A stretch of DNA of 6,651 nucleotides from Desulfobacterales bacterium (GTDB lineage Bacteria; Desulfobacterota; Desulfobacteria; Desulfobacterales; Desulfobacteraceae), in the NCBI GenBank assembly GCA_022361095.1, contig JAKSBO010000478.1, positions 1-6,651 of the forward strand, given 5' to 3'. A program made the translations under genes and the position numbers. Position 1 is the stretch's first letter. Every line of letters begins with the position of its first letter. This document shows, piece by piece, positions 1 to 6,508 of this stretch. The notes beneath the pieces are model-generated. The model worked only from the letters and a program-made list of their open reading frames with translations, was not told the DNA's origin and made no database searches.

Positions 1-1809
1 AGTCGTAGCTTCAAGACTAATTGGTAAAAAAATACGAAAAATAGTACCTTTTTGGGGGGTACTCTCTACATTGATCCCGCCATTATAATCTTGAACTATC
101 CCATAGACAACTGACAAACCTAAACCTGATCCTTTTCCAACGCCTTTAGTTGTCATGTATGGTTCAAATATTTTATCTTTTATTTTTTCCGGAATGCCAA
201 CACCATTGTCTCTAACGCTCAGACAAAGGTATTCACCACGTGGAAGGTTTAAATTACCAGGTGGATCCAGTTTATCCAAATCTACGACTATTTCACCTTG
301 ATCTCCTGGGATCGCATGATAGGCATTCGTGCAAAGATTTAAAATAATTTCATGAATTTCAGATTCATCACATAAGACTTGATCCTGACCATCATAAAAG
401 TTGGTTATCAAATCGATATTTGAGGGGATGGTGGATCTCAGTAATTTTTGGGTTTCTTTAATTACCGGTTGAAGAATGGTAGGTTTTAATTCAGGTTTTT
501 CTTGTCTGGAAAACAATAGGATACGCTTGACCAGATCTCTTGCCCGGTTAGCACCATCCAAAATATTTTTAAGATCCTCTTGAACCTTGTGACCTTTGGG
601 GAGATCATCCATTACCATTTGAGTAAAACCTAAAATAGGATATAAGATGTTGTTGAAATCATGTGCAATTCCACCTGCCAATTGTCCAATAGATTCCATC
701 TTTTGGGCTTGATAGAGTTTTTCCTGAAGTTTTTGTTTTTGTTCCTCTGCAACTTTTTGCCCAGTAATGTCATATCCCAAATTATACGTAAGACCATCCG
801 GTAGTTTAAAATTCGTCCACATGGTGTGAAGTGATTTCCCATCTTTTGTCACCGGGTTCCATTCCTTGAATTTAGCTTCTGGATCAGTAGTAACAGTTCG
901 AATGGCCTCTTCTTTTACAATAGGATCGGGATAGAATAATGAGAAGGCATCATCGTGGGCGTTAATCTCCTCAATGGTCCAACCAAAGATTCTACGACAT
1001 TCATTGTTCCAGAGGATACAGCGTCCCTTTTCATCAAATGCGTTAATCAATACGGGTGCGTGTTCATATATGGCCTTAAAGCGTTCCTCGCTTTTTTTCA
1101 AATCTTGTTGTGAATTTTCAACTTTTTTAACTTCGTTTATCAGCCTGCGTCTCATATTATTCAATGCTGTTTCAACGATGCTCAATTCGTCTAAAATGCT
1201 ATTTTCTCGATTTAAAATTAATTCGTCATCCATATTAGTGAAATTAGCGGATTCGGCAAAAATAGCCATCGACTTTAAATGTCTGCCGACGAGAATATAG
1301 AAGAGAAAAAAAATGAAAATAGAAACAAAAAAAGTCTTTGATATTTGTGTTAAAAAAATAATGGTAATTCGATCCCATAGCCTTTCATAAACTTCTGATA
1401 AGTTAACTAAGACTTCCAAATTTCCTAATTCGAGTTGTTTGTTTTTTACAATATGTGAAAGTGGATAAGTATACGATATAGATTTCAAGTTTGGATATTT
1501 CGTACCAATTTCGTTAAATATTTTATTATCTTTTTTTATACTTACATATAGAATACCCGGTAGGTTTTTAATCCCTTGTAACTGGGACTCTATGATAACC
1601 ATATCATATGCCCATAGCGCTTTGGCAATAGTCGATTTATGACTTTTTTCAATTTGGTCAGCTGTTTCTTCTATGGCAGAAAGGTCTCGTTCATATTCAA
1701 AAAACAGCTGAATAGATGTGCTTATGAAGGCAGCAAACGAACTGAATATTAGAATATAAAAAACGAACTTTTTGGCAATACTTGTTCTTATTTTATTTTT
1801 TGTTGTCAT
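1..1809 (-). CDS. Membrane sensor histidine kinase with PAS domain, C-terminus cut by window edge
   Basis: The minus strand is open for 603 codons from ATG at 1809 to the window edge, with no stop. Seen in the translation: a basic N-terminus; a first membrane segment at about residues 15-36; an extracytoplasmic loop at about 37-147 containing LWAYD; a second membrane segment at about 148-174; a HAMP-like linker to about 230; a PAS domain at about 240-352; a HisKA region with the H-box GGIAHDFNN, where His383 is the presumed phosphorylation site; and HATPase_c with the N-box NLCTNA (491-496), G1 DNGVG (534-538), F-box FEPYMTTK (548-555) and G2 GKGSGLGL (558-565). All catalytic boxes are intact, so the kinase core looks active. 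It should autophosphorylate and pass phosphate to a response regulator. The visible part ends just after the ATPase domain (FRIFLPIS), so an attached receiver domain beyond the edge is possible but unseen. An in-frame TAA four codons upstream makes 1809 the first possible start. No Shine-Dalgarno lies directly before it. The gene follows the binding-protein gene by 43 nt, probably in one transcript. The ligand is unknown. Confidence 0.95.
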   Translation of the reverse strand, partial: MTTKNKIRTSIAKKFVFYILIFSSFAAFISTSIQLFFEYERDLSAIEETADQIEKSHKSTIAKALWAYDMVIIESQLQGIKNLPGILYVSIKKDNKIFNEIGTKYPNLKSISYTYPLSHIVKNKQLELGNLEVLVNLSEVYERLWDRITIIFLTQISKTFFVSIFIFFLFYILVGRHLKSMAIFAESANFTNMDDELILNRENSILDELSIVETALNNMRRRLINEVKKVENSQQDLKKSEERFKAIYEHAPVLINAFDEKGRCILWNNECRRIFGWTIEEINAHDDAFSLFYPDPIVKEEAIRTVTTDPEAKFKEWNPVTKDGKSLHTMWTNFKLPDGLTYNLGYDITGQKVAEEQKQKLQEKLYQAQKMESIGQLAGGIAHDFNNILYPILGFTQMVMDDLPKGHKVQEDLKNILDGANRARDLVKRILLFSRQEKPELKPTILQPVIKETQKLLRSTIPSNIDLITNFYDGQDQVLCDESEIHEIILNLCTNAYHAIPGDQGEIVVDLDKLDPPGNLNLPRGEYLCLSVRDNGVGIPEKIKDKIFEPYMTTKGVGKGSGLGLSVVYGIVQDYNGGINVESTPQKGTIFRIFLPISLEATT

Positions 1810-1826
1810 AATAAATAGTTATAGCT

Positions 1827-1844
1827 GATGAATTGACATTCACC
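1827..1844 (-). promoter_or_regulatory. Small hairpin over the only SD-like motif before the kinase gene
   Basis: In the 43-nt gap between the binding-protein stop and the kinase ATG, the minus-strand transcript can pair GGUGAAU with AUUCAUC (7 pairs, one of them G-U) around the loop GUCA. The 5' arm overlaps AAGGTG, the only SD-like motif in the gap. That motif precedes a six-codon mini-ORF (ATG to TAA) that ends just before the kinase start. The kinase ATG itself is preceded by an AU-rich stretch without an SD. This may make kinase translation depend on ribosomes arriving from the upstream gene. The role is an inference; the pairing is read directly. Confidence 0.3.
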
Positions 1845-1852
1845 TTATAATT

Positions 1853-2641
1853 TTACTTCGGTGTTTTTTTGCTTTGTAAAATTTCGTTTATATTCAAAGT
1901 TTCAACAATTTTTTCAAGTTTCATCATAAGCGTTTCAGCTTCAGGATAAGACTTTGATAAAACTAAAAAAATATCAAGCTGGCTTAAAGAATGTGATTTT
2001 AACCCTTTTACCGGATGAACTGCCAATATATCATTGGCAGCAGATGCGTAATCTATCAAATAATCTGCTCTATTATCCGAAAGCATCTCAAACGCTGCTT
2101 TATGGGTACTTGCATCTTCATAAGTAACATTATTCGCTGGATCGGAAACAAATTTGCGAAGTCCCCCATAGCTGTATCCTCTAATGGTTATTACGTGTTT
2201 CCCGATTAAATCCTCTTTTGTTTTTACAGGTATTTTATTTCCAATATAATATACATTTAGTTTTGTGTTATAGATCGGTTTTTTGCTGAAAATACAGCTA
2301 TCGTTCAATGAAGATGCCCGAACCAGTATTGAAAAATTTATTTTTCCATTTTTTAAATAATCAAATAATCTTCTTGCCGGATATGGCATTGCATGCCAGG
2401 ACAATCCAGCCCGGTTCAAAATTTCTCCTGCAACAAGGTTCATCGGTGTATCAGGCTGACCTTTATCATTTATTGTTGCAACAAAAATAGATTGACTGGG
2501 ATATCCATATTCTATTTCAGCAATATTTTTTCCATTTTTGGAAAAAGAATCTCCTATGGGAAAAAAAGTGAATGTAACCATAAACAAAATGAGAAATGCG
2601 ATTAATTTTTCCTTCAATTTTTTATTTAGTACTGATGTCAT
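1853..2641 (-). CDS. Periplasmic solute-binding protein, SBP_bac_3 type (262 aa)
   Basis: Residues 1-35 form an N-terminal signal sequence: a basic start with KKLKEK at 7-12, then a hydrophobic core at about 13-30. The mature part, about 225 residues, is the usual length of a family-3 extracellular solute-binding protein (COG0834-like, amino acid or small-ligand binding). Supporting features are the PYPARRLFDYLKNGKINF stretch at 86-103, which matches the family's proline/arginine-rich ligand loop followed by 'x-x-G-x-x-x', a second-lobe segment ITIRGYSYGG at 151-160, and DYLIDYASAA at 193-202. No lipobox cysteine is seen in the signal region, so a soluble periplasmic protein is expected. No permease or ATPase gene is adjacent; instead a histidine kinase follows after 43 nt. 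A role as a sensing rather than transport subunit is therefore inferred, and the ligand cannot be named. The ATG at 2641 has AGGAG nine nt upstream. Base composition is AT-rich like the kinase and unlike the glp genes. Confidence 0.85.
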   Translation of the reverse strand: MTSVLNKKLKEKLIAFLILFMVTFTFFPIGDSFSKNGKNIAEIEYGYPSQSIFVATINDKGQPDTPMNLVAGEILNRAGLSWHAMPYPARRLFDYLKNGKINFSILVRASSLNDSCIFSKKPIYNTKLNVYYIGNKIPVKTKEDLIGKHVITIRGYSYGGLRKFVSDPANNVTYEDASTHKAAFEMLSDNRADYLIDYASAANDILAVHPVKGLKSHSLSQLDIFLVLSKSYPEAETLMMKLEKIVETLNINEILQSKKTPK

Positions 2642-2649
2642 AAAAGTTA

Positions 2650-2663
2650 TCTCCTATTGGAGA
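2650..2663 (-). promoter_or_regulatory. Ribosome binding site of the binding-protein gene inside a 5-bp hairpin
   Basis: On the minus strand TCTCC-AATA-GGAGA forms a perfect 5-bp stem with a 4-nt loop. The right arm contains the Shine-Dalgarno AGGAG (2651-2655), nine nt before the ATG at 2641. The site fixes the start codon. Its partial sequestration could lower or tune initiation, but a 5-bp stem may simply melt on the ribosome. Confidence 0.4.
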
Positions 2664-2674
2664 AAGAATGTACT

Positions 2675-2680
2675 ATTGTA
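2675..2680 (-). promoter_or_regulatory. Possible -10 element for the binding-protein/kinase unit
   Basis: TACAAT on the minus strand, 33 nt before the ATG, is one mismatch from the sigma70 -10 consensus. No convincing -35 box is found about 17 nt upstream (the sequence there is CTGATT). ATTGT and ACAAT arms around it (2675-2679 and 2689-2693) form a short dyad that could be an operator. This is a weak call in AT-rich DNA where such hexamers are frequent. Confidence 0.25.
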
Positions 2681-2693
2681 AAACTAAAACAAT

Positions 2694-2959
2694 ATTTAAT
2701 CAGATAAAGGCAATCATGGATCAAGTAACTCAGCAGTTCAACACAATACACAAATAAAAAACAAAAAGCAAAAGACCCTCTTGAAGACGAGATAAACCAT
2801 AGTTATAATAGCGGGATTCTTATCCTGATAACGAGTAATTCTAATATCCGCATTAGTGAGGTTATTCCGGCTTTTTCATGCTTTGTTCCGGGCTAAGCCT
2901 GGGTGTTGATAGACTATGTCAGCCCATGGCTGTTATTCAAATGTTGATGGTTTGATTTC
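2694..2959. other. Intergenic stretch without a recognisable gene
   Basis: Between the presumed promoter of the binding-protein gene and the glpK stop no frame on either strand has a start codon plus a ribosome site and a plausible protein. It contains three short dyads: 2811-2828 (CGGGAT-TCTT-ATCCTG, one wobble), 2888-2902 (CCGGGC-TAA-GCCTGG, one wobble on the plus strand) and 2920-2932 (CAGCC-CAT-GGCTG). None is followed by a T-run, so I cannot point to an intrinsic terminator for glpK. Transcription may read through towards the binding-protein gene, end by Rho, or end at a site I do not recognise. Confidence 0.5.
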
Positions 2960-4453
2960 TCAATTTTTGGCCCATGACTTTGCCCGGTCCACAGCTTTTT
3001 TCCAGCCTCGCAGGCATTCATCAACCTTTTCCTGGCTCTGGTTCAAATGAAAGCAACGGTCTTCCTGCCAGAAAGATTTAATCTGGTCCATGTCCGCCCA
3101 TACACCAACCGCAAGACCGGCAAGGTAAGCCGCTCCCATGGCAGTGGTTTCCACATGCTTAGGACGGCACAAGGAGACGCCCAGGATGTCTGCCTGGAAT
3201 TGGCATAGATAATTGTTCGCACTGGCCCCGCCGTCCACGTTTACGGTTTTTAATTTAATGTCCGAATCTTTAACCATGGCAGTGATCAAATCATTGGCCT
3301 GGTAGGCAAGGGATTGAATCCCGGCCCGGATAATATGATTTTTTGTTGTTCCCCGGGTGATGCCCAGCATGGCTCCCCTGGCATAGGGATCCCAATAGGG
3401 CGCGCCCAGGCCGACAAAGGCAGGAACAATGTAAAGCCCTTCGGATGAGGGAATGGCCGTGGCCATCTCTTCGGTTTGCGCCACATCACTGAAAAAATCC
3501 AGGTCATCCCGCATCCACTGCATCAGTGCACCGGCAATAAATACCGAGCCTTCCAAGGCATACGTGACTTTATCACCGATCTGCCAACCAATGGTGGTGA
3601 GCAGTCCCGAGGGCGATGCAATGGCTTGCCCCCCGGTATTCATCATCATAAAGCAACCGGTTCCGTAGGTGATCTTTGTCATTCCTTTTTCATAAGCAGC
3701 CTGTCCGAACAGCGCGGCCTGCTGGTCTCCAGCGACACCGGCAATCGGTACTTCATGCCCGAACAGTTTTTTGTCGGTTTTGCCGAATATGCCGCTGGAG
3801 GATTGGACTTTCGGAAGAATCTCTTCAGGAATGTCCAATTTTTCCATCAGGACCGGATCATACTTGAGATCATGAATGTTGAAAATCATGGTCCGGCTCG
3901 CATTGCTCACATCAGTGGCATGGACGGCTCCCGCCGTCAACTTCCAGATCAGCCATGCGTCTACGGTTCCCACCTTCAGCTTTCCTTTATTGCCCAGTTC
4001 CCTGGCTTCTATGCTGTGTCGCAAAATCCAGCGGATTTTGGACCCGCTGAAATAGGCGTCGGTCACCAGGCCGGTTTTTTCTTTAATGATTTTATCAAAT
4101 CCTTCCGCCTTTAATCGGTCACAATAATCCGCGGTCCGGCGGCATTGCCAGACAATGGCCTTGCCCACCGGCTTACCTGTTTCTTTGTTCCAGGCAATGA
4201 TGGTTTCCCTCTGGTTGGCAATACCGATGGCAGCCACATCACCCAGATTGAGCTTTGCTTGTTTAAGGACGGCATCCATTGTATTTTTCTGGGATCTCCA
4301 TATGTCTTCAGCGTCCTGCTCCACCCACCCGTTTTCCGGGTACTGACATGAGAACGCTTCATTTGCAACAGCAATGGCGTCCCCCTTTTCATTATAAAGT
4401 ATGGTACGGGAACTCGTTGTGCCCTGATCCAGGGCCATGATAAATTGGGCCAT
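2960..4453 (-). CDS. glpK: Glycerol kinase
   Basis: This gene encodes ATP:glycerol 3-phosphotransferase (EC 2.7.1.30), a cytoplasmic FGGY-family sugar kinase that commits glycerol to catabolism by making sn-glycerol 3-phosphate. At 497 residues it is full length (the E. coli enzyme has about 502). Seen: the N-terminal phosphate loop DQGTTSSR (9-16); glycerol-contacting residues by family analogy Arg82-Glu83 in NQRET, Tyr134 in TDAYFSG and Asp243 in AGDQQ; FGGY signature 1 at FSGSKIRWILRH (135-146); the second-domain ATP motifs YGTG (263-266) and VDGGAS (406-411); and signature 2 around GAMLGITRGTT (360-370). The regulatory loop reads FGKTDKKLFGHEVP (223-236). It has neither the GGTR arginine of the E. 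coli fructose-1,6-bisphosphate site nor the phosphorylatable His of the Firmicutes YHF(F/Y)G motif, and the C-terminus shows no clear IIA-Glc-binding segment. The ATG has AGGAGG five nt upstream (4459-4464). It lies 37 nt after glpD on the same strand, so the two are almost certainly cotranscribed. The assignment is secure. Confidence 0.98.
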   Translation of the reverse strand: MAQFIMALDQGTTSSRTILYNEKGDAIAVANEAFSCQYPENGWVEQDAEDIWRSQKNTMDAVLKQAKLNLGDVAAIGIANQRETIIAWNKETGKPVGKAIVWQCRRTADYCDRLKAEGFDKIIKEKTGLVTDAYFSGSKIRWILRHSIEARELGNKGKLKVGTVDAWLIWKLTAGAVHATDVSNASRTMIFNIHDLKYDPVLMEKLDIPEEILPKVQSSSGIFGKTDKKLFGHEVPIAGVAGDQQAALFGQAAYEKGMTKITYGTGCFMMMNTGGQAIASPSGLLTTIGWQIGDKVTYALEGSVFIAGALMQWMRDDLDFFSDVAQTEEMATAIPSSEGLYIVPAFVGLGAPYWDPYARGAMLGITRGTTKNHIIRAGIQSLAYQANDLITAMVKDSDIKLKTVNVDGGASANNYLCQFQADILGVSLCRPKHVETTAMGAAYLAGLAVGVWADMDQIKSFWQEDRCFHLNQSQEKVDECLRGWKKAVDRAKSWAKN

Positions 4454-4490
4454 GGGAACCTCCTGAAAATTTTTAATTGTTATGTGATGT

Positions 4491-6050
4491 TTATGTCAGC
4501 AGATACTCTTTGGCCAAAGCGACATATGCATTCTCCTGGTCCATCTGCCATTTGCGATCATATCCCAGTTCCTCCGCCATGATCCGGGCCACTTCCGGCG
4601 CTGCATCGATGCTGGCCCGGGCATCCAGTAAAAGGGCGCGGCTCCGCCGGGCTAAAAAATCCTCCACGGTTCTGGCCATCTCTTCCCTGGCCGCCCAGAT
4701 CACTTCCGCTCTGATATAAGGAAGTTTTTGATGGAGTTTTTCACCCATGGCCGGATCGGCGTTGACGATTTTTTTGATATAAACGGCATCGGACCCATAG
4801 TAGCTCAAGGGGTCGTGTTCATTGAAATGCTTTAACCATCCATGGATTCTGAGGTCTTTAGTGATACAGGGCTGATCTTTCAGCCCGGCCACCAGGGATG
4901 CCTGGTTGACGGTATCTTCGGCCATTTTGCGATACGTGGTCCACTTGCCGCCGGTGATGGTCACAAGACCCGATTCCGAAACGACTAAATAGTGGTCCCG
5001 GGAGATAGCTGCCGTGCTTTTTCCTTCTCCGGCTTTAACCAGGGGGCGAAGTCCGGCAAAAACGCTTTGAATATCATCCCTGGTAGGATCTTTGGTTAAA
5101 TAGATGGCGGCATGATCAAGGATGAACTTGATTTCCTCGGCCAATGCCCGGGGTTCCAGGCTCACATCCGGTACTTCTGTATCCGTGGTGCCCACGACGA
5201 CCTTGTCATGCCACGGTACGGCAAACAAGACCCTTCCGTCAGCGGTCTGGGGCACCATGATGGCTGAATTTCCAGGAAGAAATTCCTTATCCAGCACCAC
5301 ATGAACCCCTTGGCTAGGCGTAATGATGGGTTCGGCGTCCGGATTTTCCATTTTAAGGACCCCGTCGGTGAAAACACCGGTGGCGTTGACCACCACCCGG
5401 CTGTGAATTTTATACACATCACCGGTTTCCATATTCTTTGCGGTTACCCCGTCAATCATTTCACCGGCCCAGGTAAACCCGGTCACTTTCATGTGATTGA
5501 CAGGCACCCCCCCATGTTCAACCATGGTCTGGGCCAGGTTGATGGCCAGGCGGGAATCGTCAAATTGGCCGTCAAAATAGACCACGCCCCCTCGCAGTCC
5601 TTTGGGTTCAAGGGTGGGAATCCGCTTTAATGTTTCTTCTTTGGAAAGGTGTTTGGACGGTCCCAGTCCTAGTCTGCCGGCCAACAGATCGTAAACTTTC
5701 ATGCCGGCACCGTAAAAAGGGCCGTCCCACCACTCATAGTTGGGTACGATAAATGCCTGATTACTGACCAGATGCGGGGCATTGCGAATTAAGAGACCAC
5801 GCTCATGAAGGGCCTCAAGAACCAGGGAAATATTGCCCTGGCGCAAGTACCTTACCCCGCCGTGCACCAATTTTGTTGACCGGCTGGATGTCCCTTTGGA
5901 AAAATCGTGTTGTTCCAACAGAAGCGTTTTATACCCCCTTGATGCGGCATCCAGTCCCACACCCAATCCGGTTGCCCCGCCACCGATAACAACAAAATCC
6001 CAATAACCGTCATATCCTGCTAATTTTTTGATCATTTCTTCACGATTCAT
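4491..6050 (-). CDS. glpD: FAD-dependent glycerol-3-phosphate dehydrogenase (quinone)
   Basis: This gene encodes the single-subunit aerobic-type GlpD (EC 1.1.5.3), a peripheral inner-membrane flavoprotein. It oxidises sn-glycerol 3-phosphate to dihydroxyacetone phosphate and reduces a quinone. At 519 residues it is slightly longer than E. coli GlpD (about 501). Domains in order: Rossmann FAD fold with VVIGGGATGLG (20-30) and the ribose-binding acidic end at LLLEQ (Glu46); family signature 1 in STKLVHGGVRYL (58-69); the DAO substrate and FAD domain up to about residue 375, with FAGLRPLV (331-338) and signature 2 GGKWTTYRKMA (367-377); then a helical DAO_C domain at about 395-515. It is not the GlpA type: no GlpB or GlpC gene and no [2Fe-2S] BFD-like domain are seen. 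The ATG at 6050 has AGGAG six nt upstream (6057-6061), and there is no nearer upstream start. It leads the glpD-glpK unit, and its product consumes what GlpK makes. Regulation probably acts from the 458-nt upstream region. Confidence 0.97.
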   Translation of the reverse strand: MNREEMIKKLAGYDGYWDFVVIGGGATGLGVGLDAASRGYKTLLLEQHDFSKGTSSRSTKLVHGGVRYLRQGNISLVLEALHERGLLIRNAPHLVSNQAFIVPNYEWWDGPFYGAGMKVYDLLAGRLGLGPSKHLSKEETLKRIPTLEPKGLRGGVVYFDGQFDDSRLAINLAQTMVEHGGVPVNHMKVTGFTWAGEMIDGVTAKNMETGDVYKIHSRVVVNATGVFTDGVLKMENPDAEPIITPSQGVHVVLDKEFLPGNSAIMVPQTADGRVLFAVPWHDKVVVGTTDTEVPDVSLEPRALAEEIKFILDHAAIYLTKDPTRDDIQSVFAGLRPLVKAGEGKSTAAISRDHYLVVSESGLVTITGGKWTTYRKMAEDTVNQASLVAGLKDQPCITKDLRIHGWLKHFNEHDPLSYYGSDAVYIKKIVNADPAMGEKLHQKLPYIRAEVIWAAREEMARTVEDFLARRSRALLLDARASIDAAPEVARIMAEELGYDRKWQMDQENAYVALAKEYLLT

Positions 6051-6143
6051 AGACGACTCCTGTTCCTCAAAATTAAAGTCTGGCTTTGCATTGTAAATGT
6101 TGCTTTTTTAGTTGGGTTTGAATCGGTTTGCACTAGTCAGGCT

Positions 6144-6162
6144 GCCCAACCTGCTGGTGGGC
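6144..6162. repeat. GC-rich bulged hairpin upstream of glpD
   Basis: GCCC-A-ACC-TGCT-GGT-GGGC: seven Watson-Crick pairs with a single bulged A and a tetraloop, about 95 nt upstream of the glpD ATG. No T-run follows on either strand, so it is not an intrinsic terminator. It could be part of the glpD 5' leader structure or a protein-binding dyad. Confidence 0.35.
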
Positions 6163-6173
6163 CATGGAACGCT

Positions 6174-6231
6174 ATCTCTTAGATTTTTTATCACCTGAAT
6201 CCCGGTATTTGGATGTTTATAAATAAGAGAT
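6174..6231. repeat. Spaced 8-nt inverted repeat ATCTCTTA / TAAGAGAT
   Basis: ATCTCTTA at 6174-6181 is the exact reverse complement of TAAGAGAT at 6224-6231, with a 42-nt spacer. The centre-to-centre distance is 50 nt, nearly five helical turns, which would suit two regulator half-sites on one DNA face. An 8-nt match over this distance in AT-rich DNA can occur by chance. Confidence 0.2.
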
Positions 6232-6319
6232 TCAAATTAAATCAAGGGTACCACGAACAACCTGGGTGTTTCAATTCCCACGCGTTACCGATGGTGCCCT
6301 GCTTCAGAAAATGCTTAAA

Positions 6320-6340
6320 ATTATATTTAAAAAATATAAT
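6320..6340. promoter_or_regulatory. Perfect 21-nt AT-rich palindrome, candidate operator or divergent -10 region
   Basis: ATTATATTT-AAA-AAATATAAT has perfect 9-nt arms around a 3-nt centre. Because it is symmetrical it places a TATAAT hexamer on each strand: 6335-6340 reading plus and 6320-6325 reading minus. It lies 168 nt before the plus-strand gene and 269 nt before glpD. No good -35 box at 16-18 nt was found for either direction, so binding by a regulator is as likely as promoter function. Confidence 0.4.
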
Positions 6341-6508
6341 CCCCACATACAATACTGAAATTTTGCAGGAACATGGTTTTGGCTTACGTCCGAATGCGCC
6401 ATACCAAATTCATAAAAGAAATAGCAATCTCCCTGACATTTTTCCAACCGGGTTGCAAAAGAATTTGTTTTCTTTTCCATCTTTGATCGGTCTGGTATGT
6501 AAATAAGG

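Larger units (their letters stand above)
6051..6508. promoter_or_regulatory. 458-nt divergent intergenic region between glpD and a methyltransferase-like gene
   Basis: This stretch must contain the glpD promoter (minus strand) and probably a promoter for the plus-strand gene starting at 6509. No protein with a ribosome site and family resemblance is seen in any frame, and no tRNA or other RNA gene is recognised. The region carries dyad elements listed separately. I could not identify a GlpR-, CRP- or sigma54-type site that fits consensus well. The length is generous for two promoters, so an unrecognised small RNA or an eroded gene is possible. Confidence 0.5.

Noticed and set aside
2729..2896. 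Open plus-strand frame of 55 codons ending with a protein-like tail at TAA 2894-2896
   Set aside because: It has no ATG, GTG or TTG start in frame and no ribosome site, and it overlaps the presumed promoter region of the minus-strand gene. I recognise no family in it.
2888..2932. Dyads downstream of glpK as an intrinsic terminator
   Set aside because: The stems are only 5-6 bp with a mismatch or wobble, and none is followed by a U-tract in the minus-strand transcript.
3476..4114. Plus-strand 212-codon open frame antisense to glpK
   Set aside because: It lies entirely inside the securely identified glpK on the other strand. Long antisense frames are common in such balanced-composition genes, and its translation resembles no family I know.
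4481..4497. TGTGA-N6-like sequence between glpK and glpD as a CRP site
   Set aside because: The second half reads TGTCA rather than TCACA, and it overlaps the end of glpD rather than lying upstream of the operon.
6075..6115. Plus-strand TGGC and TTGC motifs as a sigma54 promoter
   Set aside because: The spacing between the GG and GC doublets does not fit the fixed -24/-12 distance, and the orientation would transcribe away from glpD with the next plus-strand gene about 400 nt off.
6213..6506. Plus-strand 97-codon open frame in the divergent region
   Set aside because: It has no ribosome site, low-complexity AT-driven composition and no family resemblance, and the perfect palindrome lies inside it. 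Chance openness is the simpler explanation.
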